Assembly (NCBI GenBank): GCA_964016875.1
Contig: OZ024724.1
Coordinates: forward strand, 42,647,820-42,711,819
Source of the DNA: Fallopia convolvulus
Taxonomy: Eukaryota > Streptophyta > Magnoliopsida > Caryophyllales > Polygonaceae
DNA: 64,000 nt
Direction of reading: 5' to 3'
Below the pieces are notes generated by a model. The model had not been told where the DNA came from. It saw nothing but the letters and a program-made list of their open reading frames with translations, and did no database searches. The stretch's first letter is position 1. Every line of letters starts with the position of its first letter. Positions 1 to 12,401 of this stretch are shown here, one piece after another. The position numbers and the translations under genes were made by a program.

Positions 1-3000
1 ATAGAATTAGTGTGATAAGTGTAAGAAACATAAAGAAGTTGAGATGGTAGGGATGAAGAGAGGAACCTTGTACACCCATGAAGAATTAGACAAGTCAATA
101 CTTCCACTGCTCACACCAATGATTTGTACACTTGTTAGGCCGGCGCCAATCCATTCATAATGTGGTCCTGCAGTCTGGAAGGGGAGAGATCATTTAGCAA
201 TCAGTACAAAACATTTGTTGTTTAAATGTGAGCTGAGCTTACTTGTAGGCCAACTGTTATGCCAAGAAGATCAATGTCATTCTTTCCTGCCTTGAGTGAA
301 ATAGTGGTCTTTGATTTGAAAGTAAAGACCGTCCCATTTCCATACCCGCTTCCCTGATACTTCTTGTTGATAAAAATATGGACACCGTGGCCCTTGGATT
401 CGATTGAGAGTGTAGGCACACTTCCGTTCTTCAAGGATATGTCATTTTCATCAACATTGATGCTGAAACACAAGTGATGAAGAGATAAATTCAGCCTTTT
501 AGAATATATGTAACTTTCCTTTAGTTATACCTTTTTTTTTGCTTTAGCAAAGCATACTTCAAGTTCAAAGAACGAACCTTGTTGTATACCAAAGATAATC
601 AGTTGTATCTTTTGTTGTATTGATATGATCCACTAGACTAGATTTGGAGAAATCAGGTTGTGCCCAAAGCCCAGTTTTCTCAGCAAACACTTGCCACTGA
701 ATAGCTTTCAAGTCCTTTTCTAGAAATATTGTTGATGTCTGCAGATCCTCAGGTACCATTTCCACTACTGAACTTTGTGACCCAACCTGTTAAGAACTTG
801 TGTTAAAATAATGTTGCCCTTCCCAATATAATAGTTAGAAGTACATTAGGATCTTCAGTAATATAACCTTTGCTGTATTAAAGACAACGTTCTTGCAGTC
901 AGGCAGAATGCTGACAGACCAGGCTGGAAGATGATATGTCGTATTCTTAAAGTGCACCGTGGCATCGCTGTTGTTGTCATTATTAGCAAGGAAGGCGACA
1001 CAGCCTCCTGAAGCGTCTGTATAAACATCAGCCTGTGCAGAAACATGGACATCAAATGAGCTTAACTTAGTCAAAGTTTACCTAAATATCAATTTGCTTT
1101 TGAAAATCAATCAAGTGAGGATCGTTACCTCTTGCAATGAGCCAAGTTTCAAAGGTGTAGAATCACTGTTGAGCATGACATTCTCACAATGCATAATAGC
1201 CTCATGTAGCTCCTTGAGATGCCCCCATTTTGGAAGTCTTGCTAAGCCATATTCATCAATTGGTGCATCATAATCATAGCTTGTAGTGATAAATGGTCCT
1301 CCTGCAGTCCGACCAAAGTTTGTCCCACCATGATACTGAAGCCGAAACCCAAGAACATATCATGGTTACTCTATTGATTAATCTTTGTAATTACATTAAA
1401 ATTTCAGTACATGAGAGATAAAATTACCATGTAATAGTTCTGTAAGCTGCCACCTTTTTGATAGAAAAGAGCAACTGCATAGGCAACATCTTCAACTGGC
1501 CTGTGAGGGTCCCTTGATCCAAATGTCTTGAACCTAGAAACCCAAAATGTATGTGATTTGCAACATAAATTTATTAGCTTGTTTTAGGAATAAATTAGAA
1601 CAGCTTCATGTAAGGGAAGTTCCAATGATTACCATCCAGGCCAGTTCTCGGTCCACATCTTTGGATAGTTTGGAGAAATAGGTTTAAAATCATGACAATA
1701 GAACGAATTACAAGTATTGATCTGCAAACGAAGATGTTGCAACATTAGAGATGACCATTGATTTGATCAGAATGCAATATGAAATAAAAGACAGACAATG
1801 GAGCATCTCAAATTGTTACATGATCATTCTCTTTTGTACTGGATTTCCCAAACCAGCTCATTTCAAGTGTTAGGGAAAATAATATGGAGGAATTGAGTGT
1901 CTTACCACAGGATAGGGAGCATCCCACTGTTGGCACATGATCCATGGGACACCAATATTCTGTGAAACAGCCATGTTGGCAGACCATAATGCATATTTTT
2001 TCCCACCTTCTCCATATGATTGTTCATAGTATCCGTATTCATTCTCTATCTGTAGCAAAGAGAGGAGTTTTGTTTTTGTTTATTAGTGTATCTAGAGATG
2101 AGCACTGGTCTCTGAAGAATCAAAAAGTAGATTAAGGCTATGCTTGTCAACAATATTTGGAGCTTATCTCGTCTACTCTGGAAAGAAAAGCAGTTTGAAC
2201 ATTTAAACTTGAACTCTCATTTCCGCTTGTAATCCAAACATATCATCAAGTTGATAAGCCAGCAGATTTATAGGAATGTAAGACCCAAGATTGCATATTT
2301 TTGTATAGTTCATCTTACCAAAAGGAGACTGAATTATCTACAACGAATGCATTCAAGTTCAAGATCATATACCTGGGCCAAAATAATAGGACCCCCTTGT
2401 GATGCGAAAAGCTTCTCTTTCTTCATGAGGTTCACTATATATGTTGTGAACTTCTCCATATAATGCTGCATTGGGACAGAACAGTTTCAGAAGAATAAAT
2501 ATAATATATTGCATACTGCAAAATATGCACCTTCAACTAGTTTATTGATCTTATGCATAGTTCTATTAAGTTTTAAGCCAGGATCTTGTGCATTTATTCA
2601 ATCAACCAAATCTTCCAATTTAGAAAAATGAATTATTCTTTTCAACTGCAGCAACAATCTTCCATGTGTATTCACCTTAAATGGTTCATTGTCAGTTCTG
2701 AACACCGTCCCAGGAATATAGTGAAGCCAAGCAGGTATTCCTCTGCAAAAGAACACACACAATGGCTTCTTAGGAAAAGAGATTCAACACACAAAAAAAA
2801 AACTATAACTTTGCCATCATAACATGTGCAATAAGTACCATTATAAATTTACATGACATTCATACCCATAATTCCACTCAGCAGCTACAAAAGGGCCAAT
2901 TCTGAGTATCATATACATCTCAGCCTGCTGGACAGTCTTGACAAACTTGACCAAATCATAGCGTCCACCAAAATAATACTGATCATATAGCATAAAGCAC

Positions 3001-3577
3001 CCATTAACAAGACAAACCCAACTCAAATCAAACACAGAACTAATCAAGAACAGTAATGAAACAGAACTTTAACATGATATGAACACTCATACAAAGTTTC
3101 TCAACCTACATTGTCAGGAGACAGCTCATGGCCATTCCAGAAAACATAGGACTCAATCACATTAGCACCTCCTTCCTTGGCAAGCTTGACCAGGCCAGGC
3201 CACATCTATTCATACCAAATGCACACATCAATCGCATTTCAAAATGTAAGCAAGACCAAAAACGAGGCAAATGGATGGCAAAGAAGCTCAAATATTAGCT
3301 GCAGAAGGAAAGCGTTTCTGGGTTTTGTATTGCAAACCATTTGAAGTATACCCAAAAGGCAGAAAAGCTCAAAAGAGGGATTTTGAAAGGGAGATAAGAG
3401 TCTTACAGCGGGAACACTACGAGGATAATGAATGGAAGAGGAGATGAAAAGCTTGCGCTGGCCGTCGATTATGAGAGACCGGTGATCGTACGAGACATTG
3501 TAGGCTGCTCCAAATTCGGAAAACGCCATTGCCGACACTAGGAAGACCAAGAGGCGTGTCGAAACAAAGAAACCCAT
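1..3577 (-). CDS. BGAL10: Beta-galactosidase, GH35 family, BGAL10-like (partial, 3' end outside window)
   Basis: This is a secreted or cell-wall glycosyl hydrolase that removes terminal beta-galactosyl residues from wall polymers such as xyloglucan. At least thirteen coding exons are visible on the minus strand, and the gene runs off the left edge. Exon 1 (3407-3577) encodes a hydrophobic signal peptide followed by NVSYDHRS. Exon 2 (about 3111-3205) gives MWPGLVKLAKEGG. Exon 3 (about 2869-2978) contains YYFGGRYDLVKF and GPFVAAEWNYG. Further exons lie near 2690-2744, 2376-2463, 1906-2050, 1635-1723, 1430-1534, 1129-1336, 865-1033, 576-787, 241-464 and 68-172. The GH35 signature GGPIILAQ-IENEYG spans the exon 5/6 junction and holds the acid/base Glu. 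WTENWPGW (exon 7) holds the nucleophile Glu. YHGGTNFGRTAGGPF and LPAWSVSILPDCK are also conserved. The exon layout and sequence fit Arabidopsis BGAL10 best from memory. I see no stop or frameshift in the assembled exons. The C-terminal part is missing only because of the window edge. Confidence 0.93.
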
Positions 3578-4643
3578 TTTGGGGTTTCAGCAAATGAGTC
3601 GCTTCTTATTTAGTATAGTGTTGGAGAAGAAGGAGAGAGTGAAGAGCTTCTTCAATCATGGATGTAATTGAGTGAGTTGCTGGTGAACGTGAGGAGTGTT
3701 TATAGGCCACCGGGAAATAGGGGAAGGTTCGGTGTCATTGCCAATGAATAAGATAAAGTTTTAATCTTTCAAGATTAAATATTACAGTACTACAGTATGT
3801 AATTTTTAAGGAAGTTTTACGAGATACTCCCCAATTTAATTATGTCAGAAATAGTAAACCTAGAAACGGGGCTCTCATTTATGAAGAAATCTGTTTCCAG
3901 AAAGCAAAAAAATAAAACTGGAATAAAATTTTTGAAATAGGACACATTCGCATAATCCACATGCGTGTGTCTGGTGTAGGCGGTGTCCAGAATCCAGATC
4001 CAGCAGACAGACCATGCCCAAATATATCTTCACTTAATCACTTGATCGAGTGAAGAGATAGTAGTGAAGATATTTGTGGGTTACACTTACAGAAGAGATA
4101 CAGCTGTGGGCTCCCACTTGGAGTTGGATTGTGAGTTTTGCCTATCCTTCTTGTGTGATTTTTTGGATGGCTAAAATTCCAAAAGAAAACTCTTGTTTGA
4201 AGTTGCTTTGTAATGGCTAGATGCCGAAAGAGATTCTCCCTTAGTATTTATGTTTATCGAACTATGTTGGGTTCGTATGTTTGGGTGAGTCTATCCCATT
4301 GTAATTTGACCTTGTCTTGTATTTTGGCGTGAGTTTATCTTCAAGATTCAAGTTAGGTATCTTTACAAAATTTTAATCTGTTTCCTTTGAATTTATGTTT
4401 CATAAAACCTACAGAACCAAAAATAATGTTTCTTAAAATTACCAAAAACTAACCCTTGAAAGTTGAAACCTTTCCACTAGGTCATGAGGTTGCCTGCTCT
4501 CCACAAGCCCAAACCATCAATCTCTTGATTCATGCAAAATTTCCCTTGACTTTATTACGCGTGATATCAATGAGCAAAACATTGGTTCTTATTTTATGGT
4601 ACAACTTTACAACAAGACAGGCTGTGCACAATAAGGATCTTAA
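3578..4643. other. BGAL upstream region and intergenic spacer
   Basis: This stretch lies between the BGAL start codon and the stop codon of the CNX7 gene. It includes the BGAL 5' leader and promoter on the minus strand just above 3577. I see no coding region with family similarity, no RNA gene and no clear transposon ends. Confidence 0.5.
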
Positions 4644-4940
4644 TTAGCCTCCACTGATTGGAGGGATGATGGCTAGTTCATCCTTGTCCTTAACAACAGC
4701 CGATTCAGATACATATTCCTCATTAAGTGCCAGAACCATGCATCCTCTGATCTCTTTAAGACTAGGAAACACTTCCACAATCTTATTTAAACAATCATTT
4801 GTTGTGCTTCCTGATGATGCTTCCAATGGCATCTCACTCATTCCAGTCAGATCCCGAGCTCTCGCAAAAAAGAGAACCTTTATGTTCACAATTAAGGTCT
4901 CATCTTTCTCCAAGTTAGCATCTCTATTTTCCTCCCTCAT
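4644..4940 (-). CDS. CNX7: Molybdopterin synthase sulfur-carrier (small) subunit, MoaD/MOCS2A type
   Basis: This small cytosolic ubiquitin-fold protein carries sulfur as a C-terminal thiocarboxylate. It forms molybdopterin synthase with the large subunit CNX6 in molybdenum cofactor synthesis. The frame is open and ends with the diagnostic ISGG-stop, the di-glycine tail that is adenylated and sulfurated by CNX5. IKVLFFARARDLTG near the start and ALNEEYV in the middle are typical of MoaD/MOCS2A. I chose the ATG at 4938-4940 (98 aa), because the open frame extends further upstream without another ATG, crosses two possible splice acceptors, and 98 aa is near the usual family size. A 5' UTR intron upstream is possible. 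The large subunit is not in the window. Confidence 0.9.
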   Translation of the reverse strand: MREENRDANLEKDETLIVNIKVLFFARARDLTGMSEMPLEASSGSTTNDCLNKIVEVFPSLKEIRGCMVLALNEEYVSESAVVKDKDELAIIPPISGG

Positions 4941-6426
4941 TGAAGAAGATCTAGATAGATTACAGAAAACAAGGCACATTAAGCTGACCAAGAAAATGAA
5001 TGCAAAAAGGAGACTGTGGTAACTACAATCTTCTAACTCTGAGAAGTTTCAAGAATACAAGTTGCATTTAGAGACTGCCCTGCTGATGAATGTATTAACT
5101 GTAAGAAGAGTTACAAAATTCAAGGCAAAGCCTATCTTTAAACACACTAGGCCTGAATATGTACTTTAAGTATGAAGATATTCCAGATACTAGTTTTGGT
5201 ACTACTTTTACAATGCAGAATAACTATATCATGTATGTTATAAGAGCAGCATTACTTCTTCACTCACCATCAGCACAAGACAGAACCTTTGGAATGGAGT
5301 ATCATAAGAATAAGCAAAGCCTGAACTGTAAGAGGCAACAAGATGTCGAACTGCTCGATTTATTGGTTTTGACTTCTTTTTTTCTCTGGGGTGTCGTGTG
5401 ATTATAGAATTGATTATTATTATCTGAAACTGGGGCTATGAAAACAGTCATCAGAACATGATCGACTCGAATTTCATCAAGGCCTAAAATGCCAGACTAT
5501 TGCATCAACACGGAATTCTCACGGATACACAAAATTAAAGAATAATCTGAACATTCGATTTGGAAAGTTCAGTAAATTAAGAAGAAACGCTACTTGCCTG
5601 CAATCAGAGACACGGTATCACACTACAATCGCACCAGTTTGGCGAAATCGAACAGATCAGCTTACAGTTGCAACTTCAATCGACGACAGAGTCAAATCGC
5701 AACTGGAAGGACAACACTACACTAGTAACCGCAGGATTCAATCAGCCACATCCGCATCCGTATCAATCAATTAGCGTAATCCTGATTGATTCATCTAGGG
5801 TTTCAAAGTTTGGAAATGGAGAGTTTCTAGCAGCCAGCAACTAGCAGAACGTGAGGTGAGGTTGTCAGAAGATTATCTTGTTAATGTGAATGGGCTTTTT
5901 ATTTAAAGGCCCAATCCGTCCAAAAGCCCAAATCCCCAAATTGTGTGTATTTTTTTTGGAGAAAGACACATGAAGAAGTAGTTCTTGTAGGATTTTACGA
6001 TTCTTGATGGGATTGCGACAGAGTAAAACCTTTGGTTTTGTCTTGTGTGTTCAATGTTGCTCTTTGTACTGAAATCTCAAGTTGTATACGACAATGGTTC
6101 TTAGTTTCACTTGATCAGTATCTGTGAGAACTCTGGGAAGAGTATGGATGTGCTTGTATTATAAATTAGATGAATGTTATATCTCTGATTAGTCTCTCAA
6201 AATATGCAAGTTTTACTAGAGGTGGATGGAACCCTAAGGAACTGAACTTGTGCTTCTTTGGTGTTGTTATTTTGGATCATCTGTCAACACAGAATGTTTA
6301 AGATGGATCTACCTTGATGTCACTAATTTTGTCATCCGGATAATCTTGGCTTCAATTTTTTTTTTTTATTTTTCTATATTACTAGTGTAATTTACTATGT
6401 AAATGACACCTTGTGTATTCCAACAG
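4941..6426. other. CNX7 leader/promoter region and spacer
   Basis: This stretch holds the upstream region of the minus-strand CNX7 gene; a 5' UTR exon may lie around 5600-5860. The rest is AT-rich spacer before the ERD7-like pseudogene, with a T-run near 6355. I found no N-terminal ERD7 exon here and no other recognisable gene. Confidence 0.45.
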
Positions 6427-7544
6427 GGCGAAGAAGATGACAAAAATGACAAAGAAAGTTGCAAGTGGAGTGCTTAATTTCTGGGGTTGTTAAGGTTTCT
6501 GGATATGTTACAGGTTCAGTTGTGAACTCCAAATATGGACAGAAATTTTTCAGCAAGGTACCTGGGGAAATTATCCTGGCTTCCTTTGATTGATTCAGTA
6601 TGTTTCTTAATTATGTCTCTGCCTGCATTTTATTAAGTATTGCCATACTCGTCTTCCAACTTAACTATTATCGTATTCTTTATAGGCCATTTTGGATAGA
6701 TTGTGTTATATTGCTAGATACATTCTTTTTAAAAAGAAACCGTAGGTTCAATACTCAGTTATATACCTGATTTTCTAGTTGTAGCATTCTATTTGAATAT
6801 CGCTAATGGACGTTTTGGTTTTGAAATAGATAAAATTTATGTGATGCTCTTGAAGTAGCTGAAAAGGATGTCATGTCAACATAATCCACTGTGACGACAA
6901 GCATAGCATCACACTGGTATGTCATTCAAAACCTTGAGTTTGTTTTGCTATTAGGAGTTCTTAGCAACATGGTCCTAATCTGAATATTAGAAAATACCAT
7001 TGCAAGCTGTAAAAAAATTTGAGTAAAAAAGATATGTTTGCTGCTTGTTTTCTGCATCAAGTTCCATGCCAAAGACCCTTGGTATAATAATATTAGTCAT
7101 CGCTAAATCACCCTATACCCAAAATAAATATTTATTTTCCTCTAGTTTGGCTTACGAAATGATTAAAAGGAAATAATTTTGATGACTGGATTTTTTAAGT
7201 TGGTTAAAAAGTCTGTGAACCCAAACATAAAGAAAGGGATGATGATCTTTTCTTTACAAAGCTGAGGAAATCTGTAACAAATTTAATAGATCAGAAAGTT
7301 TGAAGCATCATTTGGACATAAAACTGAATGTTGATCAATATGCAGGTATGGAGACGAAGCAGGGCAGGCAACACGCATGCAGCGGGTCATGCTATTGGGA
7401 CAGCTTGGGCTGGGCAGTCTTCAAAATCCGACAAGCATTGAATCCAAAGAGTGCCTTCAAAGCGACTACCTTAGCCAAGTCTGCTGCAAAAGCTGCAGCT
7501 GATGATTTCAAAACAAAAAAGGAATCCAAATCTAAATCCAAGTG
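6427..7544 (+). pseudogene. Decayed ERD7/senescence-domain protein (dehydration-associated), C-terminal half
   Basis: Three separated blocks match the plant senescence domain of ERD7-like lipid-droplet/stress proteins. Block 1 (about 6427-6600) reads AKKMTKMTKKVASGVL, then SGVVKVSGYVTGSVV after a one-base frameshift, then PGEIILASFD followed by TGA where the family has Gly. Block 2 (about 6826-6918) gives DALEVAEKDVMST, an in-frame TAA, then STVTTSIAS, after a 2-base insertion. Block 3 (about 7345-7544) gives RYGDEAGQAT, a frameshifted GHAIGTAWA, then VFKIRQALNPKSAFK and a Lys/Ser-rich tail. The N-terminal half of the family is absent. Intron positions are retained between blocks, so this is a decayed gene copy and not a processed retrocopy. 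Confidence 0.8.
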
Positions 7545-8108
7545 ATCATCTACATTATTTAGAATTGCAGAAAGACTACAAATGCTGCCTGTACATTGTT
7601 CTCTTATGTACCAGTCTAAGCTTTTGTTCATTACAAGCTGTTGTTGTGTAAGTTGAAATTCATACTGAGAAAGCCTAATTGCCAATTGGAAGTAGTTGTT
7701 TGTTTGCACTCCTTTTCTGTAAAAAAAAAGCAATGAAATATATTTTTGTGCAGAATAGAATCTGATGAGTACTGTCTCATACTCTCATATACTATGTTTT
7801 ATTGTCATATTGCGACTACAGGTGCTGTTCTTCAGCAAAAGTCAATGTAAGAGAAGATTTTCTAGCGTATATTTTGGATGAGAACTTGACTGAACAACAC
7901 AAAGTGACAAGTTAAGCATGGTAGGCAATTTATCACTCATGTGTTTGAGTTTTAGCTTTTTACTGAAAACATGATCACATATTTGAATCCAAGTAAGACA
8001 ATCTTTCAACGGCACTGAGATTCAAAGATGATCCTGGTCTAGTGGTAAGTGGTCTCCTTTATTTCCAATAATACATGGTGTTTTTTGTCGAATCTAAAAA
8101 TAAAAAAT
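7545..8108. other. Spacer between ERD7 pseudogene and tRNA-Ile
   Basis: AT-rich sequence without coding signal or recognisable repeat ends. The T-rich stretch just below 8109 on the minus strand serves as the Pol III terminator of the tRNA gene. Confidence 0.4.
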
Positions 8109-8182
8109 TGGCCCATGCAGGTCTCGAACCTGCGACCTTCGCGTTATTAGCACGACGCTCTAACCAACTGAGCTAATGGGCC
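8109..8182 (-). tRNA. tRNA-Ile (anticodon AAU)
   Basis: A 74-nt cloverleaf reads on the minus strand. It starts GGCCCAT and ends ATGGGCC plus discriminator A, forming a perfect 7-bp acceptor stem. The A box (TAGCTCAGTTGG) and B box (GGTTCGAGACC) internal promoter elements are intact. The anticodon loop contains AAT, which reads isoleucine codons after A34-to-I editing. There is no intron and no encoded CCA. A run of six T residues follows immediately downstream and fits a Pol III terminator. This is a standard nuclear tRNA gene. Confidence 0.97.
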
Positions 8183-8641
8183 ATTTGACTCTTGTCATTC
8201 CAATACTACATAATGACGATTACAGTCCTCTAAATAGAAGCTAGATGCTGATTTGATGTAGCAATGCTCCAGAATTTTTATTTTGTTTGTCTTGAGAATG
8301 ACATTTGCTTGTTGGCCGTTACGGTATGTTTATCAATTACAATTTTATGCATGAGATGCTTAGTATAATAGTATTATGAATTACTTATATTCTCTCTAAT
8401 ATTTGACTTTCCACATTGAAAGTATCTAGGATTTTTTATTTGAATATTATGATCAACTTTTATGCATATCTGTGTCCATTGAATTCCTGATCTTATAACA
8501 TTTTTATTTCTCTCAAAAGGGAAAAATTTGAAAGTTACCCAGAAAAAACACACACAATTAAACGCTAGACATAAATAATATGCTGAAATATATCGCCTCC
8601 ATCCAAAATTTCCTATTCAAGGGATACAATTAATTAGTGCG

Positions 8642-8656
8642 ATTGCCACGCTCATC
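8642..8656 (+). promoter_or_regulatory. Possible ER-stress (UPR) element of the PDI promoter
   Basis: ATTGCCACGCTCATC resembles the plant unfolded-protein-response elements (P-UPRE ATTGGTCCACGTCATC; ERSE-II ATTGG-N-CCACG) but lacks two bases of the spacer. It lies about 12 bp upstream of a TATA box and about 90 bp upstream of an ER chaperone start codon, the place where bZIP28/bZIP60 sites act in known plant PDI and BiP genes. Function is inferred from motif and context only. Confidence 0.45.
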
Positions 8657-8667
8657 AGGCCAGCCGC

Positions 8668-8674
8668 TATAAAT
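8668..8674 (+). promoter_or_regulatory. TATA box of the PDI gene
   Basis: TATAAAT lies 75 bp upstream of the ATG at 8743, a spacing that allows a short 5' leader. It directly follows the UPR-like motif. Confidence 0.6.
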
Positions 8675-8742
8675 CCATTACTCCATTAGTGCACGTAGAA
8701 GATCACAGCAAATAATTGACCAAGCGTAAAGAGAGAAAAGGG

Positions 8743-11700
8743 ATGGAGTTCAGAGTACTGGGGTTGCTGTGTTTTGCGGTGGCGGTTGCGGCGGTGGTTG
8801 CCGGAGTCCACGGAGTAGTGGAAGAAAACGTGGTGGTTCTGGATCACTCTAACTTCACCGAGATTGTTAGCAAACACGATTACATCGTCGTTGAGTTTTA
8901 TGCTCCTTGGTAATTCGATCTTGACCCCTTTATTTTCAAGGTTTTTCTTTTTCTTTTTATCACATTTTTGAATATATATGATGATTTATCTATAAAATAT
9001 AGAAATGTATATTTTCAAAGTTTCATTGTTTTTATTGATGGAAAGACTCTACTAGCCTACTACTCTAGTTCTTAAAAATAATACTCCGTAAGATTTTAAG
9101 TTATGATGACACAAACATAATTTTTGTAATTGATGATTCTCATCAGTGATAATAATGTGTTGCTCTAGTCATTCTATCTTCTACCCCTAGCTAGAATTCT
9201 CCTTAGGAAAGCTATACCCTAATTGATAAGTATAAATCTTTTATAAAAAAATTAAATGTATAAGAGATCTAAGAGAATAGTTGTAAATGAAAACTCTAGA
9301 AAAACCAAAAATATATTAATCTTTAGCCTATTTCCTAAATTATAATCCATGGCTTTAAATGGACATTAATATCTCCAATTGAAGGAAATGAATACTTTAA
9401 TTTATGGAATCATTTCATTCCTTGGGAATTATAGTTTATAATTAATTTTTGAATATTACCAAAAACGTAATGTTTTGATTTTTTATTTCAAAAGTAATTC
9501 AAAGAGGGATTATATATATGGGATATTGAGCGTTTAAAATTTGCATAAGTTTGTCATTAATTTCACATGCTAGGGTCAACTTTGACTGTTGAGTGTTAAC
9601 TAATCGGTTGCCCATAAACATACACGTCTAGCTTTGTCCGTTTAAAAAAAATTGCGCGCTTCAATTTTCAAACTAAATAATTGTATTAGACTCTGAAATC
9701 TTTTCCCAATAATAATATTTCAGGTGTGGACACTGTAAATCTCTCGCTCCAGAGGTAAAAACTCTGTTGAATTCACTGTTGCATATACATTTCATCATAC
9801 AAATTAACTAAAACAATGTGTACGTTTTACAAACTTGGTTCATTAACTTGTTTATGATTTGGAATGCACAGTATGAAAAGGCGGCGGCAGAGCTAAAGAA
9901 GCACGATCCACCGATCACCCTGGCGAAGGTGGACGCCAGCGACGAGTCCAACAGGGACCTGGCGGCCAAGTTCGAAGCGCAAGGATTCCCCACCATTAAG
10001 ATCTTAAGGAAGGGCGGGAACTCGATGCAGGAGTACAAGGGCCCACGCGACGCCCTTGGGATCGAGAACTACGTCAAGAGGCAGTCTGGGCCCGCTTCGG
10101 AGGAGATCAAGGAATCCGTCGTTGCTGACAATGCCATTTTCATTGTAAGTTACCTTGTTTTATTCGAAATGAATAAGAGGCTGACACGCTAAGTTAGCTA
10201 TATTGAGTATATCAATCAAGTGAATCTTGCATTACTTATGGTTAAATTTTTTATGCAGGCTGGCATCTTCAAGGATTTCTCCGGGGAAGAGTTCAGCAAC
10301 TTCACTAAGTTGGCTGAGAAGCTTCGCGCCGACTACAATTTTGGTCACACGTCAGATGCCAGCCTTCTCAAACGCGGCGATCCCTCGGTTGACAAGCCTA
10401 CAATTCGGCTGCTTAAGCCATTCGATGAGCTTTTTGTTGATTTCCAGGTTCCCAACCACTCAATGAATTGATTCCAGAGTCTTCTTATTAAATAATGCAT
10501 ACAGATCACATATGTAACCAAACCAACTGTTGTGTCATTTTGATTCAGAACTTCGACTTGGATGCTGTGGAGAAGTTCATCAAGGAATCCACTGTGCCTT
10601 CTCTTGTCATCTTTGATGATAACCAGGAGAACCAAGCTTATGTCATGGATTTCTTCAACTCTGATAAAGCCAAGGTCTTTATCTGATTTCAGGCCTCTTA
10701 TAAAAAAGCCAAGCTTAATGTTGCGATGATTGATTTGGTATATATGTGGGGAAAAAATGCAGGTTCTGTTGATTTTGAACATGAGCAGTGCGGAGTCTGC
10801 CGTTCTGAAATCCAAGTTTGAAGATATAGCCGTGTTATTCAAAGGCACAGACGACTCCTTCTTGCTGGCCGATCTTGAGCACAGCAAACCTATCTTGAAT
10901 GTGAGTGAGCCTGATTCATCAATATCAATTAATTACCCTAATTTTGTCAACAGCTGATCGATTTAATTACTTATTTCAGTATTTCTCGCTGGAAGAAAAT
11001 CAAGCCCCGATGATTTTCATAAAGAAGAAGCAAGACCAAAAGTACATCAAAGCCAACATTCAGCCAAATCAGCTTGTTCTTTGGTTCAAGCAATACCTTG
11101 TAAATTCCATCTCCCTTGACTTGCCAAGCTTGATTAGTATCTCACTGAATGGGAATCTATCTCATTCTTTAATTTTTGTTCTATGTATTGCAGGATGGCA
11201 GATTGGAGTCGTTTGCTAAATCCGAACCCATACCCGAGTCCAATGATGAGCCTGTGAAGGTGGTGGTTTACGACAGCATCAAGGAAGTTGTTCTTAACTC
11301 TCCCCAAAACGGTACGTTCTGTTTTGGTGTTAGTTAGTAAAAATGTAAACACATCCATATGAGTATGTGGCCCTAACTAATCAGCTGTGTATTGATGGAA
11401 TTTGACAGTTCTGTTGGAGTTCTACGCGCCCTGGTGCGGACACTGCAAGAGTCTGGCGCCCATTTTGGATGAAGTGGCGGTCTTTTTCAAAGATGATCCC
11501 AACGTCGTCATAGCCAAGATTGTAATTGCTGAATAGAATTTGTTTTTGGGTACTATGAAGGAATTTAACATGCATTTTATTTTTGTTGATATGGCTTATT
11601 TTGTGTTACGTTGTAGGACGCAACTGCCAATGATTACCCAGAAGATTACTTCAAAGTTCAAGGCTTCCCGACATTGTACTTCAAGGCCGCGTCTGGGAAG

Positions 11701-11826
11701 ATTGTCAAGTATGATGGTGGAAGGGACAAGGAAGACTTTATCAACTTTGTGCAGGAACACAGGGATGATAAGAAGAAGAATAGTGGTGCTGTCCAGGTTT
11801 CAGAGGATTTGAAAGACGAACTTTGA
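8743..11826 (+). CDS. PDIL1: Protein disulfide isomerase, classical a-b-b'-a' with KDEL
   Basis: ER-lumen oxidoreductase and chaperone that forms and rearranges disulfides in secretory proteins. Ten coding exons join cleanly: 8743-8909, 9724-9754, 9872-10144, 10259-10447, 10549-10674, 10763-10900, 10980-11099, 11194-11311, 11409-11521 and 11617-11826, giving 494 aa. Residues 1 to about 24 form a signal peptide. Thioredoxin domain a has APWCGHCKSLAPE (Cys57/Cys60), with the catalytic Trp codon split by intron 1. Domains b and b' follow without active sites. Domain a' has APWCGHCKSLAP (Cys397/Cys400). Each catalytic domain ends with its cis-Pro loop (GFPTIKI and GFPTLYF). The C-terminus is KDEL, the ER retrieval signal. 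The ATG at 8743 was chosen because it begins the signal peptide. The UPR-like motif upstream fits ER-stress induction. Confidence 0.96.
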
Positions 11827-12401
11827 ATCCTTGATGGATCAACTAACTTTTCAGCTTCTTAAGGGGAGCTAGTGAAGAATAGCGGTGCTCTGGTTCACAT
11901 ACGTTTTTATTTATGCTTTGGGGTTTTGAATCTTGTTTTGAGGCATTCTTGCTTGCTAATAAAATGAGATGCTCTCTCTCCCTCTCATTTGTTTCTACTT
12001 TCTAGGGTGGAAATCAATTAGGGGACATTTGCACGCACAAGAGTTTTATAGTGCCCAATAAATTGAGCGGTCAGTTACTTCCGTTCAAACTAATTTTCGC
12101 AGCCAAAGAAAACCTTGTTGTACGGCATCAGTGGATTACTGGGCTTAGTTAGTGGAAACCAACGCATCCAATTCACAGTTTTTTCAAACAACCAAAACAA
12201 TTATTGAATTAATAATATACTAGTAACATATAGGTTACACCGTTACAGCTTACAACGATCGCAGAAGTGTTAAAAACATGACAAAAGTATTAAGCTAACG
12301 ATGGAAGTGAATTTGCAGAAAAATTATACTACTTATTTTTTTTATTCTCTCTCTCCATATTTTACTGTACCTTTCCGCTAGTACTAACTAGCGTACTACC
12401 T
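11827..12401. other. Convergent 3' regions of PDI and DOG1-like genes
   Basis: 3' UTRs of two convergent genes. An AATAAA polyadenylation motif for PDI lies at 11958-11963, followed by a CT-rich tract. No further gene or repeat was recognised. Confidence 0.55.
11958..11963 (+). terminator. Polyadenylation signal AATAAA of the PDI gene
   Basis: Canonical AATAAA hexamer 132 bp after the PDI stop codon, followed by a CTCTCTCCCTCTC-like downstream tract. Confidence 0.55.

Noticed and set aside
4991..5022. Extension of CNX7 upstream of the chosen ATG
   Set aside because: The open frame continues but has no ATG, contains possible splice acceptors and exceeds family length.
10345..10887. A 180-aa minus-strand open frame
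   Set aside because: Antisense across three PDI exons and their introns; no similarity of its own.
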